Source: Butyrivibrio sp. CAG:318
Lineage (GTDB): Bacteria > Bacillota > Clostridia > Lachnospirales > Lachnospiraceae
Direction: 5' to 3'
DNA length: 64,000 bases
NCBI GenBank assembly: GCA_000431815.1
Contig: FR889256.1
Location: 16,436-80,435, forward strand
Under the pieces are notes generated by a model. The model worked only from the letters and a program-made list of their open reading frames with translations. It was not told the DNA's origin and searched no databases. The translations under genes were made by a program, and so were the position numbers. This document shows, piece by piece, positions 1 to 7,968 of this stretch (positions within the stretch are counted from its first letter, which is position 1; every line of letters starts with the position of its first letter).

Positions 1-2
1 AC

Positions 3-647
3 GTAATCAATGTAGATGACAATATCAAGAAATGGGTTGATATGTCTAAGGCAATGGTAGATGCTAAGCAGACAGATACACATGCACTCTGGTCAGATGA
101 CTGGGCTAAGGGATTCTATGAGACAGGTAATGTATTCTGCTACTTTGGACCGGCTTGGTTAATCGACTTCTCAATGCACTGTGATGAAAAAGGCAGCGTT
201 GGTTATGACGGAGGATGGGCTGTTACAGAAGGACCACAGGGCTTCTTCTGGGGCGGTACTTGGATCTGCGCAGCAGCAGGTACAGATAACCAGGAACTCG
301 TTAAAGACCTTATGCTTTGCCTCACAACAGATGAAGAGACAATGACTCAGATCGTTGAGAAAGATCATGACTTCGTTAATAACTCAAAGGTTATGGAAGC
401 TAAGGCTACTGATAGCTCATTTGGTGATAAGTATCTTTCAAACCAGAACCCGGTTGGACTTTTCTGCAACGGAATCAAGACGGTAAGCCTTGCTAACATC
501 TCAGGTTACGATCAGGGATGTAACGAAGAGTTCCAGAACGCTATGAAGGATTACTTCGATGGTAACTACAAGACATATGAAGATGCACTTGATGCATTCT
601 ATACCAAAGTTATTGTTAAGTATCCGGAACTTAAGAAACCAGAATAA
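3..647 (+). CDS. ABC transporter extracellular sugar-binding protein, 3' part
   Basis: C-terminal 214 residues of a family 1 solute-binding protein; the reading frame is open to the left edge, so the start and lipobox lie outside the window. The Trp/Gly-rich stretch (GFFWGGTWICAAAG), followed by a segment in which a helix ends in TTDEETM and then FVNNSKV, is typical of the C-lobe of CUT1 carbohydrate-binding proteins. It is followed by two CUT1 permeases in the same orientation, so it should capture a sugar or oligosaccharide at the outer membrane face and deliver it to them. The substrate cannot be told from the sequence. Codon use is strongly biased (aag, ctt, aca), which fits high expression. 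Confidence 0.85.
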   Translation, partial: VINVDDNIKKWVDMSKAMVDAKQTDTHALWSDDWAKGFYETGNVFCYFGPAWLIDFSMHCDEKGSVGYDGGWAVTEGPQGFFWGGTWICAAAGTDNQELVKDLMLCLTTDEETMTQIVEKDHDFVNNSKVMEAKATDSSFGDKYLSNQNPVGLFCNGIKTVSLANISGYDQGCNEEFQNAMKDYFDGNYKTYEDALDAFYTKVIVKYPELKKPE

Positions 648-666
648 ATAACAGCTTGACTTTATG

Positions 667-699
667 ACATGCCTGCTCTTATGGGCAGGCATGTTTTTT
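667..699 (+). terminator. Intercistronic hairpin between binding protein and permease
   Basis: A perfect 10-bp stem (667-676 with 685-694) is followed by a run of T. It lies between the binding-protein gene and the first permease gene. Such partial terminators usually let the binding protein be made in excess over the membrane components; that role is inferred. Confidence 0.75.
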
Positions 700-753
700 A
701 CAAAAATACCGTATATAGAAAATTTATAAAAATAAGAAATTAGGAGTGAGGAT

Positions 754-1704
754 ATGGCACAGAATCAAGCGAGTGTTGCTCCTATGGGAAAGGGCAAGAA
801 AAGCAAGGTAGTCCGCTACAACAAATGGGGATACATATTTTTAATCCCGTTTATTGCAGTCTTTCTTGTGTTCAACCTGATTCCGTTGATAAGCACATTT
901 TACAACAGTTTCTTTGAAAATTATATGGCCCAGCTTAATCATGTTGGTCCTAACTTTGTAGGATTTCAGAACTACAAAACACTTTTTGCAGGCGGTAAGA
1001 TCTGGCAGTATGCAGGAAATACCGCAATAATGTGGGTAATGGGATTTATCCCGCAGATTATCGTATCGCTTCTCCTTGCACAGTGGTTCTCAGATACGAG
1101 ACTCAGACTTAAGGGAAGTACATTTTTCAAGACAGTAATTTATATGCCTAACCTGATAATGGCATCGGCGTTTTCATTGTTGTTCTTCGCATTGTTCTCA
1201 GACGGCGGTCCTATTAACGACCTTCTGATTAAAATGCACATATTAGATGAACCGTTCAAGTTTTTCTCGAACAAGTGGGCTACAAGGAGCCTTGTAGCAA
1301 CCATGAACTTCCTTATGTGGTTCGGTAACACAACGATTCTTCTTATGGCAGGTATCATGGGAATTGATGTATCGCTTTACGAAGCGGCAGAGGTTGACGG
1401 TGCTAATTCATGGCAGAGATTTACCAGAATTACACTCCCTCTTTTGAAACCAATTCTTATATATGTAGTGATTACCTCATTGATCGGTGGTATCCAGATG
1501 TTTGATGTACCTCAGATTTTGACAAACGGAACAGGTAATCCTACCGATACGACTATGACGATGATTATGTATTTGAACAAACACTTGTACAGCAAGAACT
1601 ACGGTATGGGTGGTGCTATTTCGGTAGTACTCTTCTTACTTACGGGCGCATTAAGCCTTCTTGTTTACAATATCATGTATAGAAAGAAAGATAAGGAGGC
1701 ATAA
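754..1704 (+). CDS. Sugar ABC transporter permease (MalF/UgpA type)
   Basis: A 316-residue integral membrane protein with a basic cytoplasmic N-terminus (KGKKSKVVRYNKWG) and about six hydrophobic segments. The EAA loop that contacts the ATPase is visible near residues 209-232 (EAAEVDGANSWQRF, then LPLLKP). The size and the long first periplasm-facing loop fit the MalF/UgpA branch of binding-protein-dependent permeases. The start ATG follows TAGGAGTGAGG at a good distance. It forms one transporter with the upstream binding protein and the permease directly downstream; the ATPase is not in this segment and may be shared and encoded elsewhere, as with MsmX-type ATPases. Substrate unknown. Confidence 0.93.
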   Translation: MAQNQASVAPMGKGKKSKVVRYNKWGYIFLIPFIAVFLVFNLIPLISTFYNSFFENYMAQLNHVGPNFVGFQNYKTLFAGGKIWQYAGNTAIMWVMGFIPQIIVSLLLAQWFSDTRLRLKGSTFFKTVIYMPNLIMASAFSLLFFALFSDGGPINDLLIKMHILDEPFKFFSNKWATRSLVATMNFLMWFGNTTILLMAGIMGIDVSLYEAAEVDGANSWQRFTRITLPLLKPILIYVVITSLIGGIQMFDVPQILTNGTGNPTDTTMTMIMYLNKHLYSKNYGMGGAISVVLFLLTGALSLLVYNIMYRKKDKEA

Positions 1705-1708
1705 GGAT

Positions 1709-2572
1709 ATGAGCGAACCGGTTGGTGGAATTAAAAAAAGCACGTCAACACATGCAAGACGTGTGATAGCTTATATAGTATTGATAATTCTTTCGATTTT
1801 GTGCCTCTTTTGGTTTTATATACTTCTGATTTATTCTACCAGAAGTAACGGTGAAATACAGAAGGGAATAACATTTATTCCGAGTACGCATTTCGTAGAG
1901 AATTTTAAGAATCTTATTAACAGTTCACAGCCTGTATTCCAGGGCTTGAGGAACAGTTTGGTCATCGCATGTTCATCAGCATTGCTTTCGACGTATTTTT
2001 CAACATTGACTGCATATGCGATTCATGTATACGATTTCAAACTTAAGAAATTCATCTTTACATTCATTCTTATGATAATGATGGTTCCTACACAGGTAAC
2101 CGTACTTGGTTTCATACAGTTGATGACTAAGATGAAGTTAATTAATAACTTTATACCGCTTATCGTACCTTCGATAGCAGCACCGGTAACATTCTATTAC
2201 CTTAAACAGTATATGGAAAGCGCACTTCCGTTAGCTCTTATAGAGGCGGCGAGAATTGACGGTTCCGGTGAAATCAGAACTTTTAACACGATAGCACTTC
2301 CGCTTATGAAACCGGCAATTGCGGTTCAGGCAATATTTACTTTCGTAGGCAGTTGGAATAACTACTTCATACCGACATTCATACTCAAGAAAGAGAAGAT
2401 GAAGACAATACCTATCATTATTGCACAGCTCCGTTCGTCGGATTACCTGAAATTTGATATGGGTCAGGTTTATATGATGATTGCGCTTTCTATTTTCCCT
2501 GTAATCATTGTATATCTCATCCTTTCAAAGAATATCGTTTCGGGTATTGCAATGGGTTCGGTTAAAGGTTAA
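1709..2572 (+). CDS. Sugar ABC transporter permease (MalG/UgpE type)
   Basis: A 287-residue membrane protein, second half of the permease heterodimer. The EAA motif is seen as EAARIDGSGEIRTF followed by LPLMKP, in the position usual for MalG. I placed the start at the ATG at 1709, because AAGGAGG ends 9 bases before it; an in-frame upstream start at 1661 would lie inside the preceding gene and has no ribosome binding site. The gene begins 4 bases after the stop of the first permease, so the two are almost certainly translated from one mRNA. A strong terminator follows. Confidence 0.93.
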   Translation: MSEPVGGIKKSTSTHARRVIAYIVLIILSILCLFWFYILLIYSTRSNGEIQKGITFIPSTHFVENFKNLINSSQPVFQGLRNSLVIACSSALLSTYFSTLTAYAIHVYDFKLKKFIFTFILMIMMVPTQVTVLGFIQLMTKMKLINNFIPLIVPSIAAPVTFYYLKQYMESALPLALIEAARIDGSGEIRTFNTIALPLMKPAIAVQAIFTFVGSWNNYFIPTFILKKEKMKTIPIIIAQLRSSDYLKFDMGQVYMMIALSIFPVIIVYLILSKNIVSGIAMGSVKG

Positions 2573-2594
2573 TAATTTAACAGTGTACATAGAC

Positions 2595-2632
2595 ACCGGT
2601 CGTTCCGTAAAGGACGGCCGGTTCCTTTTTTT
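2595..2632 (+). terminator. Terminator of the sugar ABC transporter operon
   Basis: GC-rich stem (2595-2605 with 2612-2622, one or two G-T pairs) followed by CCTTTTTTT. Confidence 0.85.
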
Positions 2633-2656
2633 ATGCTGGTAAAAAAAGACCGGATG

Positions 2657-2665
2657 TGGTACAAT
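2657..2665 (+). promoter_or_regulatory. Extended -10 promoter of gdpP-rplI-dnaB
   Basis: TGGTACAAT, an extended -10 element (TG-N-TACAAT), lies 35 bases upstream of the gdpP start and just after the preceding terminator. There is no good -35 hexamer, as is common for extended -10 promoters. Confidence 0.5.
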
Positions 2666-2700
2666 AAATTCAAACCGTTTTTTATGGACAGGAGCGAATC

Positions 2701-4746
2701 ATGAGAAGTATTTTTGGCAAAATCAAAGGACCGCTGAAGATATATCTGCGCTGGCCGGTGTATGGCGCAGTCTTTTTTGCTGTGGTTAATGCCATAATGT
2801 ATTTCATTGACCTGCGTGCGGCAGTTGTATTTTCTGCGGCATTATTGATATATCTGGTGTTTTTGACTGTATTTATGATAACAAAGCACAATTTCTTTAC
2901 CAGAAATATAATAGAGTTTGCGTCCGGTTATGCACAGATGCAGAAGCGGATGATGGACGATCTGATGGTGCCTTACGGCCTGCTTGATGAGAGCGGACAT
3001 ATTATATGGCTTAATAATGCTTTTACTGAAATTGTCAGCAAGGAAGACTATCATAAGGGACTGGCATCGATTTTCCCGGAGGTGGGAGAATTGGATTTTG
3101 CGGCAGGACTTGATAAGATGAATGAAGTCAGCCTTAAGTTCGGGGGCCGGGATTACAGACTTGTTATAGAATCAGTGGATATGAGCGGCATTGACATGGA
3201 TGCCGGAATGGTTGACGCCGATGAGAATACCAGAATATATGCGATGTATCTTTTTGATGAGACTGAAATCAATGAGTGCCGTAAGGAACTGCATGATGAG
3301 AGATGCGTTGTAGGACTTATATATATAGATAATTATGACGAGGCACTGGAGAGCATAGATGAAGTCAGACGTTCTCTGTTAATTGCACTTGTTGACCGTA
3401 AGATTAACAAATATGTATCCGGCGGCAACGGAATCGTCAAGAAGCTTGAGAAGGACAAGTATCTGGTTGTATTCAGGTACAGATTCTTAGAGCAGTTGAG
3501 AGAAGACAGATTTTCCGTGCTTGAGGAAGTTAAGTCGGTCAACATCGGCAATGAGATGTCGGTTACTCTCAGTATAGGAATCGGTGCCATGAACGGAACA
3601 TATCTTAAGAATTACGATATGGCAAGGGCTGCCATAGATCTTGCGCTCGGACGTGGCGGCGACCAGGCGGTAGTCCGCGAGGGCAACAAGGTGACGTATT
3701 ACGGCGGTAAGACCAATTCCGTTGAGAAAAATACGAGAGTTAAAGCGAGAGTCAAAGCCCATGCGCTCAGGGAACTTCTTGAGGGCACCGATAATGTTCT
3801 TATTATGGGACACAAGATAAGCGACGTCGATGCAGTCGGCGGAGCAGTCGGTATATATGCTGCGGCGAGAGCTTTTGATAAGAAAGCCAATATTGTACTT
3901 AATGAGATTACGACATCTTTACGGCCGATAGTTGACCTGTATAAGAACAGCTCGGATTACGATAAGGATTTATTCGTTAACAGTGAAGAAGCGCTTACCA
4001 AGGTTACAGCCAATACGCTGCTTGTGGTAGTGGATGTAAACCGAAAGGGCTATACGGAATGTCCGGAATTGATCGGAAAGTGCAAGACCACAGTCGTACT
4101 TGATCATCACCGTCAGGGCAGTGAGCCTATAGAAAATGCTACATTATCATATATAGAGCCGTACGCTTCATCTACATGCGAGATGGTGGCGGAAATTCTT
4201 CAATATATCTGTGACAATGTTAAGATAAAACCGATTGAAGCGGATACGATATATGCCGGTATTGTAATAGATACTAACAGCTTCAGCAATAAGGCCGGAG
4301 CGAGAACGTTTGAAGCGGCAGCATTTATAAGACGTAACGGAGCTGATATCATAAGAGTGCGTAAGCTCTTGAGAAGCGATATGACTGAATATAAGGCCAA
4401 GGCGGAGGCTGTAAGGCATGCTGAGGTTTACCGGGACTGTTTTGCGATATCCATATGTCCAAGCGCCGGTTTGCAAAGTCCGACTATTGTGGGTGCGCAG
4501 GCGGCGAATGAGCTTTTGAATATTTCGGGAATTAAGGCATCAATAGTATTTACACTTTATAATGATGAGATATATATCAGTGCGAGGTCAATTGACGAGG
4601 TCAATGTACAGCTTATTATGGAACGTCTCGGAGGCGGAGGACATATGACAATCGCCGGAGCACAGCTGAAAGGAATGGATCTTGAAGAAGCGATTGACCT
4701 TGTTAAGAAGACACTTGATGAGATGATACAGGAGGGCGCAATCTAA
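2701..4746 (+). CDS. gdpP: Cyclic-di-AMP phosphodiesterase GdpP
   Basis: A 681-residue membrane-bound enzyme that hydrolyses c-di-AMP. Two hydrophobic segments lie in about residues 18-62, then a PAS-like region (about 75-175), a degenerate GGDEF domain (about 195-310) without a GGDEF motif, and a DHH-DHHA1 phosphoesterase in the second half. Catalytic elements are visible: GHKISDVDAVG, VVDVNRKG, LDHHRQG and, near the C-terminus, RLGGGGHMTIAGAQ. This is the full architecture of B. subtilis GdpP (659 aa). Its stop overlaps the rplI start (TAATG), and gdpP-rplI-dnaB is a conserved Firmicutes order, so it is probably co-transcribed with a ribosomal protein gene and the replicative helicase gene. 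Confidence 0.97.
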   Translation: MRSIFGKIKGPLKIYLRWPVYGAVFFAVVNAIMYFIDLRAAVVFSAALLIYLVFLTVFMITKHNFFTRNIIEFASGYAQMQKRMMDDLMVPYGLLDESGHIIWLNNAFTEIVSKEDYHKGLASIFPEVGELDFAAGLDKMNEVSLKFGGRDYRLVIESVDMSGIDMDAGMVDADENTRIYAMYLFDETEINECRKELHDERCVVGLIYIDNYDEALESIDEVRRSLLIALVDRKINKYVSGGNGIVKKLEKDKYLVVFRYRFLEQLREDRFSVLEEVKSVNIGNEMSVTLSIGIGAMNGTYLKNYDMARAAIDLALGRGGDQAVVREGNKVTYYGGKTNSVEKNTRVKARVKAHALRELLEGTDNVLIMGHKISDVDAVGGAVGIYAAARAFDKKANIVLNEITTSLRPIVDLYKNSSDYDKDLFVNSEEALTKVTANTLLVVVDVNRKGYTECPELIGKCKTTVVLDHHRQGSEPIENATLSYIEPYASSTCEMVAEILQYICDNVKIKPIEADTIYAGIVIDTNSFSNKAGARTFEAAAFIRRNGADIIRVRKLLRSDMTEYKAKAEAVRHAEVYRDCFAISICPSAGLQSPTIVGAQAANELLNISGIKASIVFTLYNDEIYISARSIDEVNVQLIMERLGGGGHMTIAGAQLKGMDLEEAIDLVKKTLDEMIQEGAI

Positions 4747-5192
4747 TGAAAATTATTTTATTACAGGATGTAAAGGCACTTGGCAAGAAAGGACAGACCG
4801 TGGATGTCAGCGACGGATATGCACGTAACTTCATACTTCCGAAGAAATTAGGCGTTGAAGCCAATGCGGAAAATATGAATAATCTTAAGCTCCAGAAGGC
4901 ACACGATGATAAAGTGGCCAAAGAGCAGCTTGAGGCAGCTAAGGAACTTGCCGGAAAGATAGAGACACTTAAAGTGGAGGTTTCCATTAAGTCAGGTAAA
5001 GACGGAAGGACATTCGGTTCTATTTCGTCCAAGGAAATCGCTACGGAGCTTAAAGCACAGCACGGCATTGAGATTGACAAGAAGAAAATCGTGCTTGATG
5101 AGCCTATAAGATGCGTGGGAACGTCAATTGTATCAGTCAGACTGCACCGCGATGTAACAGCGAAACTTAATGTACATGTCAGTGAGGCATAG
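4746..5192 (+). CDS. rplI: 50S ribosomal protein L9
   Basis: A 148-residue protein with the canonical L9 N-terminal domain (MKIILLQDVKALGKKGQ, DGYARNFILPKKLG) joined by a long helix (residues about 40-75) to the C-terminal RNA-binding domain. L9 binds 23S rRNA at the base of the L1 stalk. The start codon overlaps the gdpP stop by one base, so translation is probably coupled. Size and sequence are ordinary for the family. Confidence 0.98.
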   Translation: MKIILLQDVKALGKKGQTVDVSDGYARNFILPKKLGVEANAENMNNLKLQKAHDDKVAKEQLEAAKELAGKIETLKVEVSIKSGKDGRTFGSISSKEIATELKAQHGIEIDKKKIVLDEPIRCVGTSIVSVRLHRDVTAKLNVHVSEA

Positions 5193-5197
5193 GGAAA

Positions 5198-6550
5198 ATG
5201 GATGAAGTGCTCATTAAGCGCATTTTGCCACATAGTGATGAAGCTGAACAGGCGGTAATAGCATCCATGCTTATGGACAAGGATGCTGTAGTTACGGCGG
5301 TTGATATGCTTGAGAAAGATGATTTCTATTCGACCAGATACGGAATACTTTTTGAAGCGATGGATCAATTGTCCAAGGAAGGTAAACCGGCAGACCTCAT
5401 ACAGGTTCAGGACAGAGTCCGCCAGAACGGAGCTCCGCCTGAGGTATCGGGAATGGAATTCCTAAGAGAGATACTCTCATCCGTGCCGACATCAGCGAAC
5501 ATAAGGCATTATGCAGAGATTGTCAAAAATAAATCAATTCTGCGCAGGCTTATCAAAACGGCGCAGACAATAGAAAATGAATGTTACGAAAGTAAGGATA
5601 ATATAGAAAATATTCTCTATAATGCAGAGAAAAATATTACCGGTGTGACCCAGAGCGGCAGCAGTGAAGAAATACAGCCGATAAGCGAGGTTGTAATCGA
5701 AGCACTTGACAGAATGCAGGCTGCAGCGAAGGCGGGTGGTAAAATAACCGGTATAGCGACCGGTTTTACAGATCTGGATTATAAGATGGCCGGACTGCAG
5801 AATTCAGACCTTGTTCTTGTCGCAGCCAGACCTTCCATGGGAAAGACAGCATTTGTACTTAATATTGCACAGTATGTATCTGTCAAGCATAATACAACGA
5901 CGGCGATATTCAGTTTGGAAATGTCAAAGCTGCAGCTTGTTAACCGTATCATTTCGATGGAATCCAAAGTTGATTCCAAGAATATAAGAACCGGTAACCT
6001 TTCGCCGGCAGAATGGTCGAATATAGCAGAGGGTGCATCCAATGTCGGCATGTCGCATATTATAATAGAAGATACACCGGGAATTTCTGTCGCGGAACTT
6101 AGAAGCAAATGCAGAAAGTTCAAGCGGGATAACAATCTTGGACTTATAATTATCGACTATATACAGCTTATGTCCGGCGGCGGAAAGAGTGAATCGAGAC
6201 AACAGGAAGTATCCGAGATATCGAGAGCACTTAAGGGTGTGGCAAGGGAACTTAATGTTCCGGTCATAGCGTTGTCACAGTTAAGCCGAAGTGTTGAGTC
6301 GAGACCGGATAAAAGACCGATGCTTTCGGACTTGCGAGAATCCGGAGCCATAGAGCAGGATGCCGATGTGGTTATGTTCATATACAGGGAAGATTACTAT
6401 AAGAAAGATACGGACAGACCCGGCGTTGCAGAGATAATAATTGCAAAGCAGAGAAACGGCCCTACCGGAACGGTTGAACTGGGATGGATTGCCGATCTTA
6501 CCAAGTTTGTTAATCTTGAACAGAGTAACAAGCGTAATGAAGACTTTTAA
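5198..6550 (+). CDS. dnaB: Replicative DNA helicase DnaB
   Basis: A 450-residue hexameric helicase of the replication fork (called DnaC in B. subtilis). The N-terminal primase-interaction domain begins HSDEAEQAVIASML. The RecA-like C-terminal domain carries Walker A (ARPSMGKTAF), the GLIIIDYIQLM Walker B strand, and LSQLSRSVE with a DLRESGAIEQDADV segment. Length is normal and no intein is present. The gene starts 6 bases after rplI and closes the gdpP-rplI-dnaB operon; a terminator follows. Confidence 0.98.
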   Translation: MDEVLIKRILPHSDEAEQAVIASMLMDKDAVVTAVDMLEKDDFYSTRYGILFEAMDQLSKEGKPADLIQVQDRVRQNGAPPEVSGMEFLREILSSVPTSANIRHYAEIVKNKSILRRLIKTAQTIENECYESKDNIENILYNAEKNITGVTQSGSSEEIQPISEVVIEALDRMQAAAKAGGKITGIATGFTDLDYKMAGLQNSDLVLVAARPSMGKTAFVLNIAQYVSVKHNTTTAIFSLEMSKLQLVNRIISMESKVDSKNIRTGNLSPAEWSNIAEGASNVGMSHIIIEDTPGISVAELRSKCRKFKRDNNLGLIIIDYIQLMSGGGKSESRQQEVSEISRALKGVARELNVPVIALSQLSRSVESRPDKRPMLSDLRESGAIEQDADVVMFIYREDYYKKDTDRPGVAEIIIAKQRNGPTGTVELGWIADLTKFVNLEQSNKRNEDF

Positions 6551-6556
6551 TAAAGT

Positions 6557-6596
6557 ATACCGTGGATGATTTTGATGTCGTCTGCGGTATTTTTTT
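6557..6596 (+). terminator. Terminator after dnaB
   Basis: Long stem (6557-6570 with 6575-6590, several G-T pairs) followed by seven T. Confidence 0.85.
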
Positions 6597-6641
6597 GGCG
6601 AAATAAGAGATACGATTTATATTAGCGGAGGATTGACGTAA

Positions 6642-6650
6642 TGTTATAAT
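6642..6650 (+). promoter_or_regulatory. Extended -10 promoter of the MerR gene
   Basis: TGTTATAAT lies 35 bases upstream of the start codon. The TTGACG at 6633 is too close to be its -35 partner. Confidence 0.55.
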
Positions 6651-6684
6651 TAATGCGACCAAAACGATAAAGGGGTGAAAATTA

Positions 6685-7245
6685 ATGGAAGAAAAAAGAT
6701 ACATAATTTCCGAGACGTCGGCAAAAACCGGACTTGAAGCGCATGTGCTGCGTTACTGGGAAGAAGAATTGGGACTGGTCATTCCGCGCAATGAACTCGG
6801 ACACCGGTATTATACGGACGAGCATATTGCTCTGTTCTGTAAAATAAAAGCCATGAAGGACAAGGGGTATCAGCTGAAGGCAATCAAGGCTGAGCTGGCA
6901 GGAGAGGGCATCTCGTGTGAAAAGGCTGAAATCGGAGAAATAAGACAGACGGGCATGACGGCTGCAGCAGATAAGATGGAACAGTTCAAGGCCATAATAG
7001 GCGGCATTGTTACGGAAGCATTGCGCGAAAATAATGTGATAATGCAGGATGAATTGTCATATAAGGTCAGCGATAAAGTTATTAAGGAGATGGATTATCT
7101 TCTCAGGATGAAAGAGGATGCGGAAGAGGAACGTTATAAAAGACTTGACGAAACAATAAGAAATTGTCAGAAAAGTAATAAGGAGGCCGCCGCAGGAAGT
7201 GAAGAAAGAGGGCGGCGTAAGAAAAGAAAACATTTCGGTCTGTGA
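6685..7245 (+). CDS. MerR family transcriptional regulator
   Basis: A 186-residue regulator. The N-terminal 70 residues form a MerR winged helix (YIISETSAKTGLEAHVLRYW, then GHRYYTDEHIALFCKIKAMK). The C-terminal half has a heptad-like stretch (about 90-160) and a very basic tail (RGRRKKRKHFGL); there is no cysteine pattern or effector domain that I recognise. Many Firmicutes MerR proteins of this kind (RacA-like or of unknown role) bind DNA without a small ligand. The gene stands alone between two terminators, with AAGGGGTGA as ribosome binding site. Target genes cannot be inferred. Confidence 0.85.
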   Translation: MEEKRYIISETSAKTGLEAHVLRYWEEELGLVIPRNELGHRYYTDEHIALFCKIKAMKDKGYQLKAIKAELAGEGISCEKAEIGEIRQTGMTAAADKMEQFKAIIGGIVTEALRENNVIMQDELSYKVSDKVIKEMDYLLRMKEDAEEERYKRLDETIRNCQKSNKEAAAGSEERGRRKKRKHFGL

Positions 7246-7262
7246 AGGCTGTATACATAGAA

Positions 7263-7295
7263 AAACCGCCGGCGTAATATACACGCCGGCGGTTT
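7263..7295 (-). terminator. Terminator of the ferredoxin gene
   Basis: Perfect 13-bp stem (7263-7275 with 7283-7295). Read on the minus strand it is followed by TTTTT, so it ends the ferredoxin transcript; it may also stop MerR transcription from the other side, although the T-run there is poor. Confidence 0.8.
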
Positions 7296-7309
7296 AGTGT
7301 TGCTATGAA

Positions 7310-7480
7310 TTATTCTGCTGAAATAGCGCCTACCGGACAAGCAGCTTCACATGCTCCGCATGAAAGACATGCGTCCTTGTCGATTTCATAGTGTGCATCG
7401 CCCTGAGCGATTGCTCCTGCAGGACATCCGCCTGCGCATGTACCACAGCTGATGCAGCTATCTGAAATAACATATGCCAT
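7310..7480 (-). CDS. Small 2[4Fe-4S] ferredoxin
   Basis: A 56-residue clostridial-type ferredoxin. Two cluster motifs are visible: CISCGTCAGGCP (residues 9-20) and CLSCGACEAACP (38-49), each C-x2-C-x2-C-x3-C-P. It is a soluble low-potential electron carrier for enzymes such as pyruvate:ferredoxin oxidoreductase and hydrogenase. The start ATG follows AGGAGG on the minus strand. The gene is monocistronic, with its own promoter at 7521-7549 and terminator at 7263-7295, and is divergent from a DUF1858 gene. Codon use is strongly biased, which fits high expression. Confidence 0.95.
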   Translation of the reverse strand: MAYVISDSCISCGTCAGGCPAGAIAQGDAHYEIDKDACLSCGACEAACPVGAISAE

Positions 7481-7520
7481 AATAAATTACCTCCTAAAGT
7501 ATTAAGTATAGAATATCTTG

Positions 7521-7549
7521 ATTATATACCAGAATTGTCAATAAGACAA
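7521..7549 (-). promoter_or_regulatory. Promoter of the ferredoxin gene with overlapping palindrome
   Basis: On the minus strand: TTGTCT, 17 bases, TATAAT. An inverted repeat ATTGTC-AATAA-GACAAT (7534-7550) covers the -35 hexamer and could be an operator. Confidence 0.7.
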
Positions 7550-7602
7550 TAGTTAAAACTTAGAAAAAAATTTTATTTTTCTCATTAAAGAAGTGAAAGT
7601 GC

Positions 7603-7631
7603 TTGAATGTATTTTAGACATATTATATAAT
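7603..7631 (+). promoter_or_regulatory. Promoter of the DUF1858 gene
   Basis: TTGAAT, 17 bases, TATAAT. The TATTGTCTT sequence found at the ferredoxin -35 recurs just downstream of this -10. Confidence 0.75.
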
Positions 7632-7695
7632 CATATTGTCTTGCAAAAAGGGGAATACTTTCACAGGACATATTCATTACAGGAGGAAATTTAAC

Positions 7696-7911
7696 ATGGC
7701 AAAGATTTCAAAAGACATGATTATTCATGATATTCTTCAGGTTGACCCGAACCTTGCCGGAGTTCTTATGGCATCGGGAATGCATTGTATAGGATGCCCT
7801 GCTTCACAGGGAGAATCACTTGAGGAGGCAGCTATGGTTCACGGATTGAATCCGGACGAGCTTGAGGCCAGCCTTAATGAGTATCTTGCAGCTAAAGAAG
7901 CAGCTAACTAG
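7696..7911 (+). CDS. DUF1858 domain protein
   Basis: A 71-residue protein that is a single DUF1858 domain. The start is the ATG at 7696, preceded by AGGAGG; an in-frame upstream start at 7636 has no ribosome binding site. The recognisable core is VLMASGMHCIGCPAS (residues about 25-39), with the paired cysteines C-x2-C typical of this family, which also occurs at the N-terminus of hybrid-cluster and DUF438-type redox proteins. The biochemical role is not established. Its promoter is divergent from that of a ferredoxin gene and a terminator hairpin follows. Confidence 0.88.
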   Translation: MAKISKDMIIHDILQVDPNLAGVLMASGMHCIGCPASQGESLEEAAMVHGLNPDELEASLNEYLAAKEAAN

Positions 7912-7919
7912 GATTTGGG

Positions 7920-7964
7920 ACTCTCCCGGGAACAGAGGTATGCAACCGGGGGAGTTATTATTTT
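7920..7964 (+). terminator. Terminator-like hairpin that overlaps the next ribosome binding site
   Basis: A 10-bp stem (7920-7929 with 7946-7955, one G-T pair) followed by TATTATTTT. The 3' arm contains GGGGGAG, the only ribosome-binding-like sequence before the ATG at 7969. Confidence 0.6.
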
Positions 7965-7968
7965 AAAT

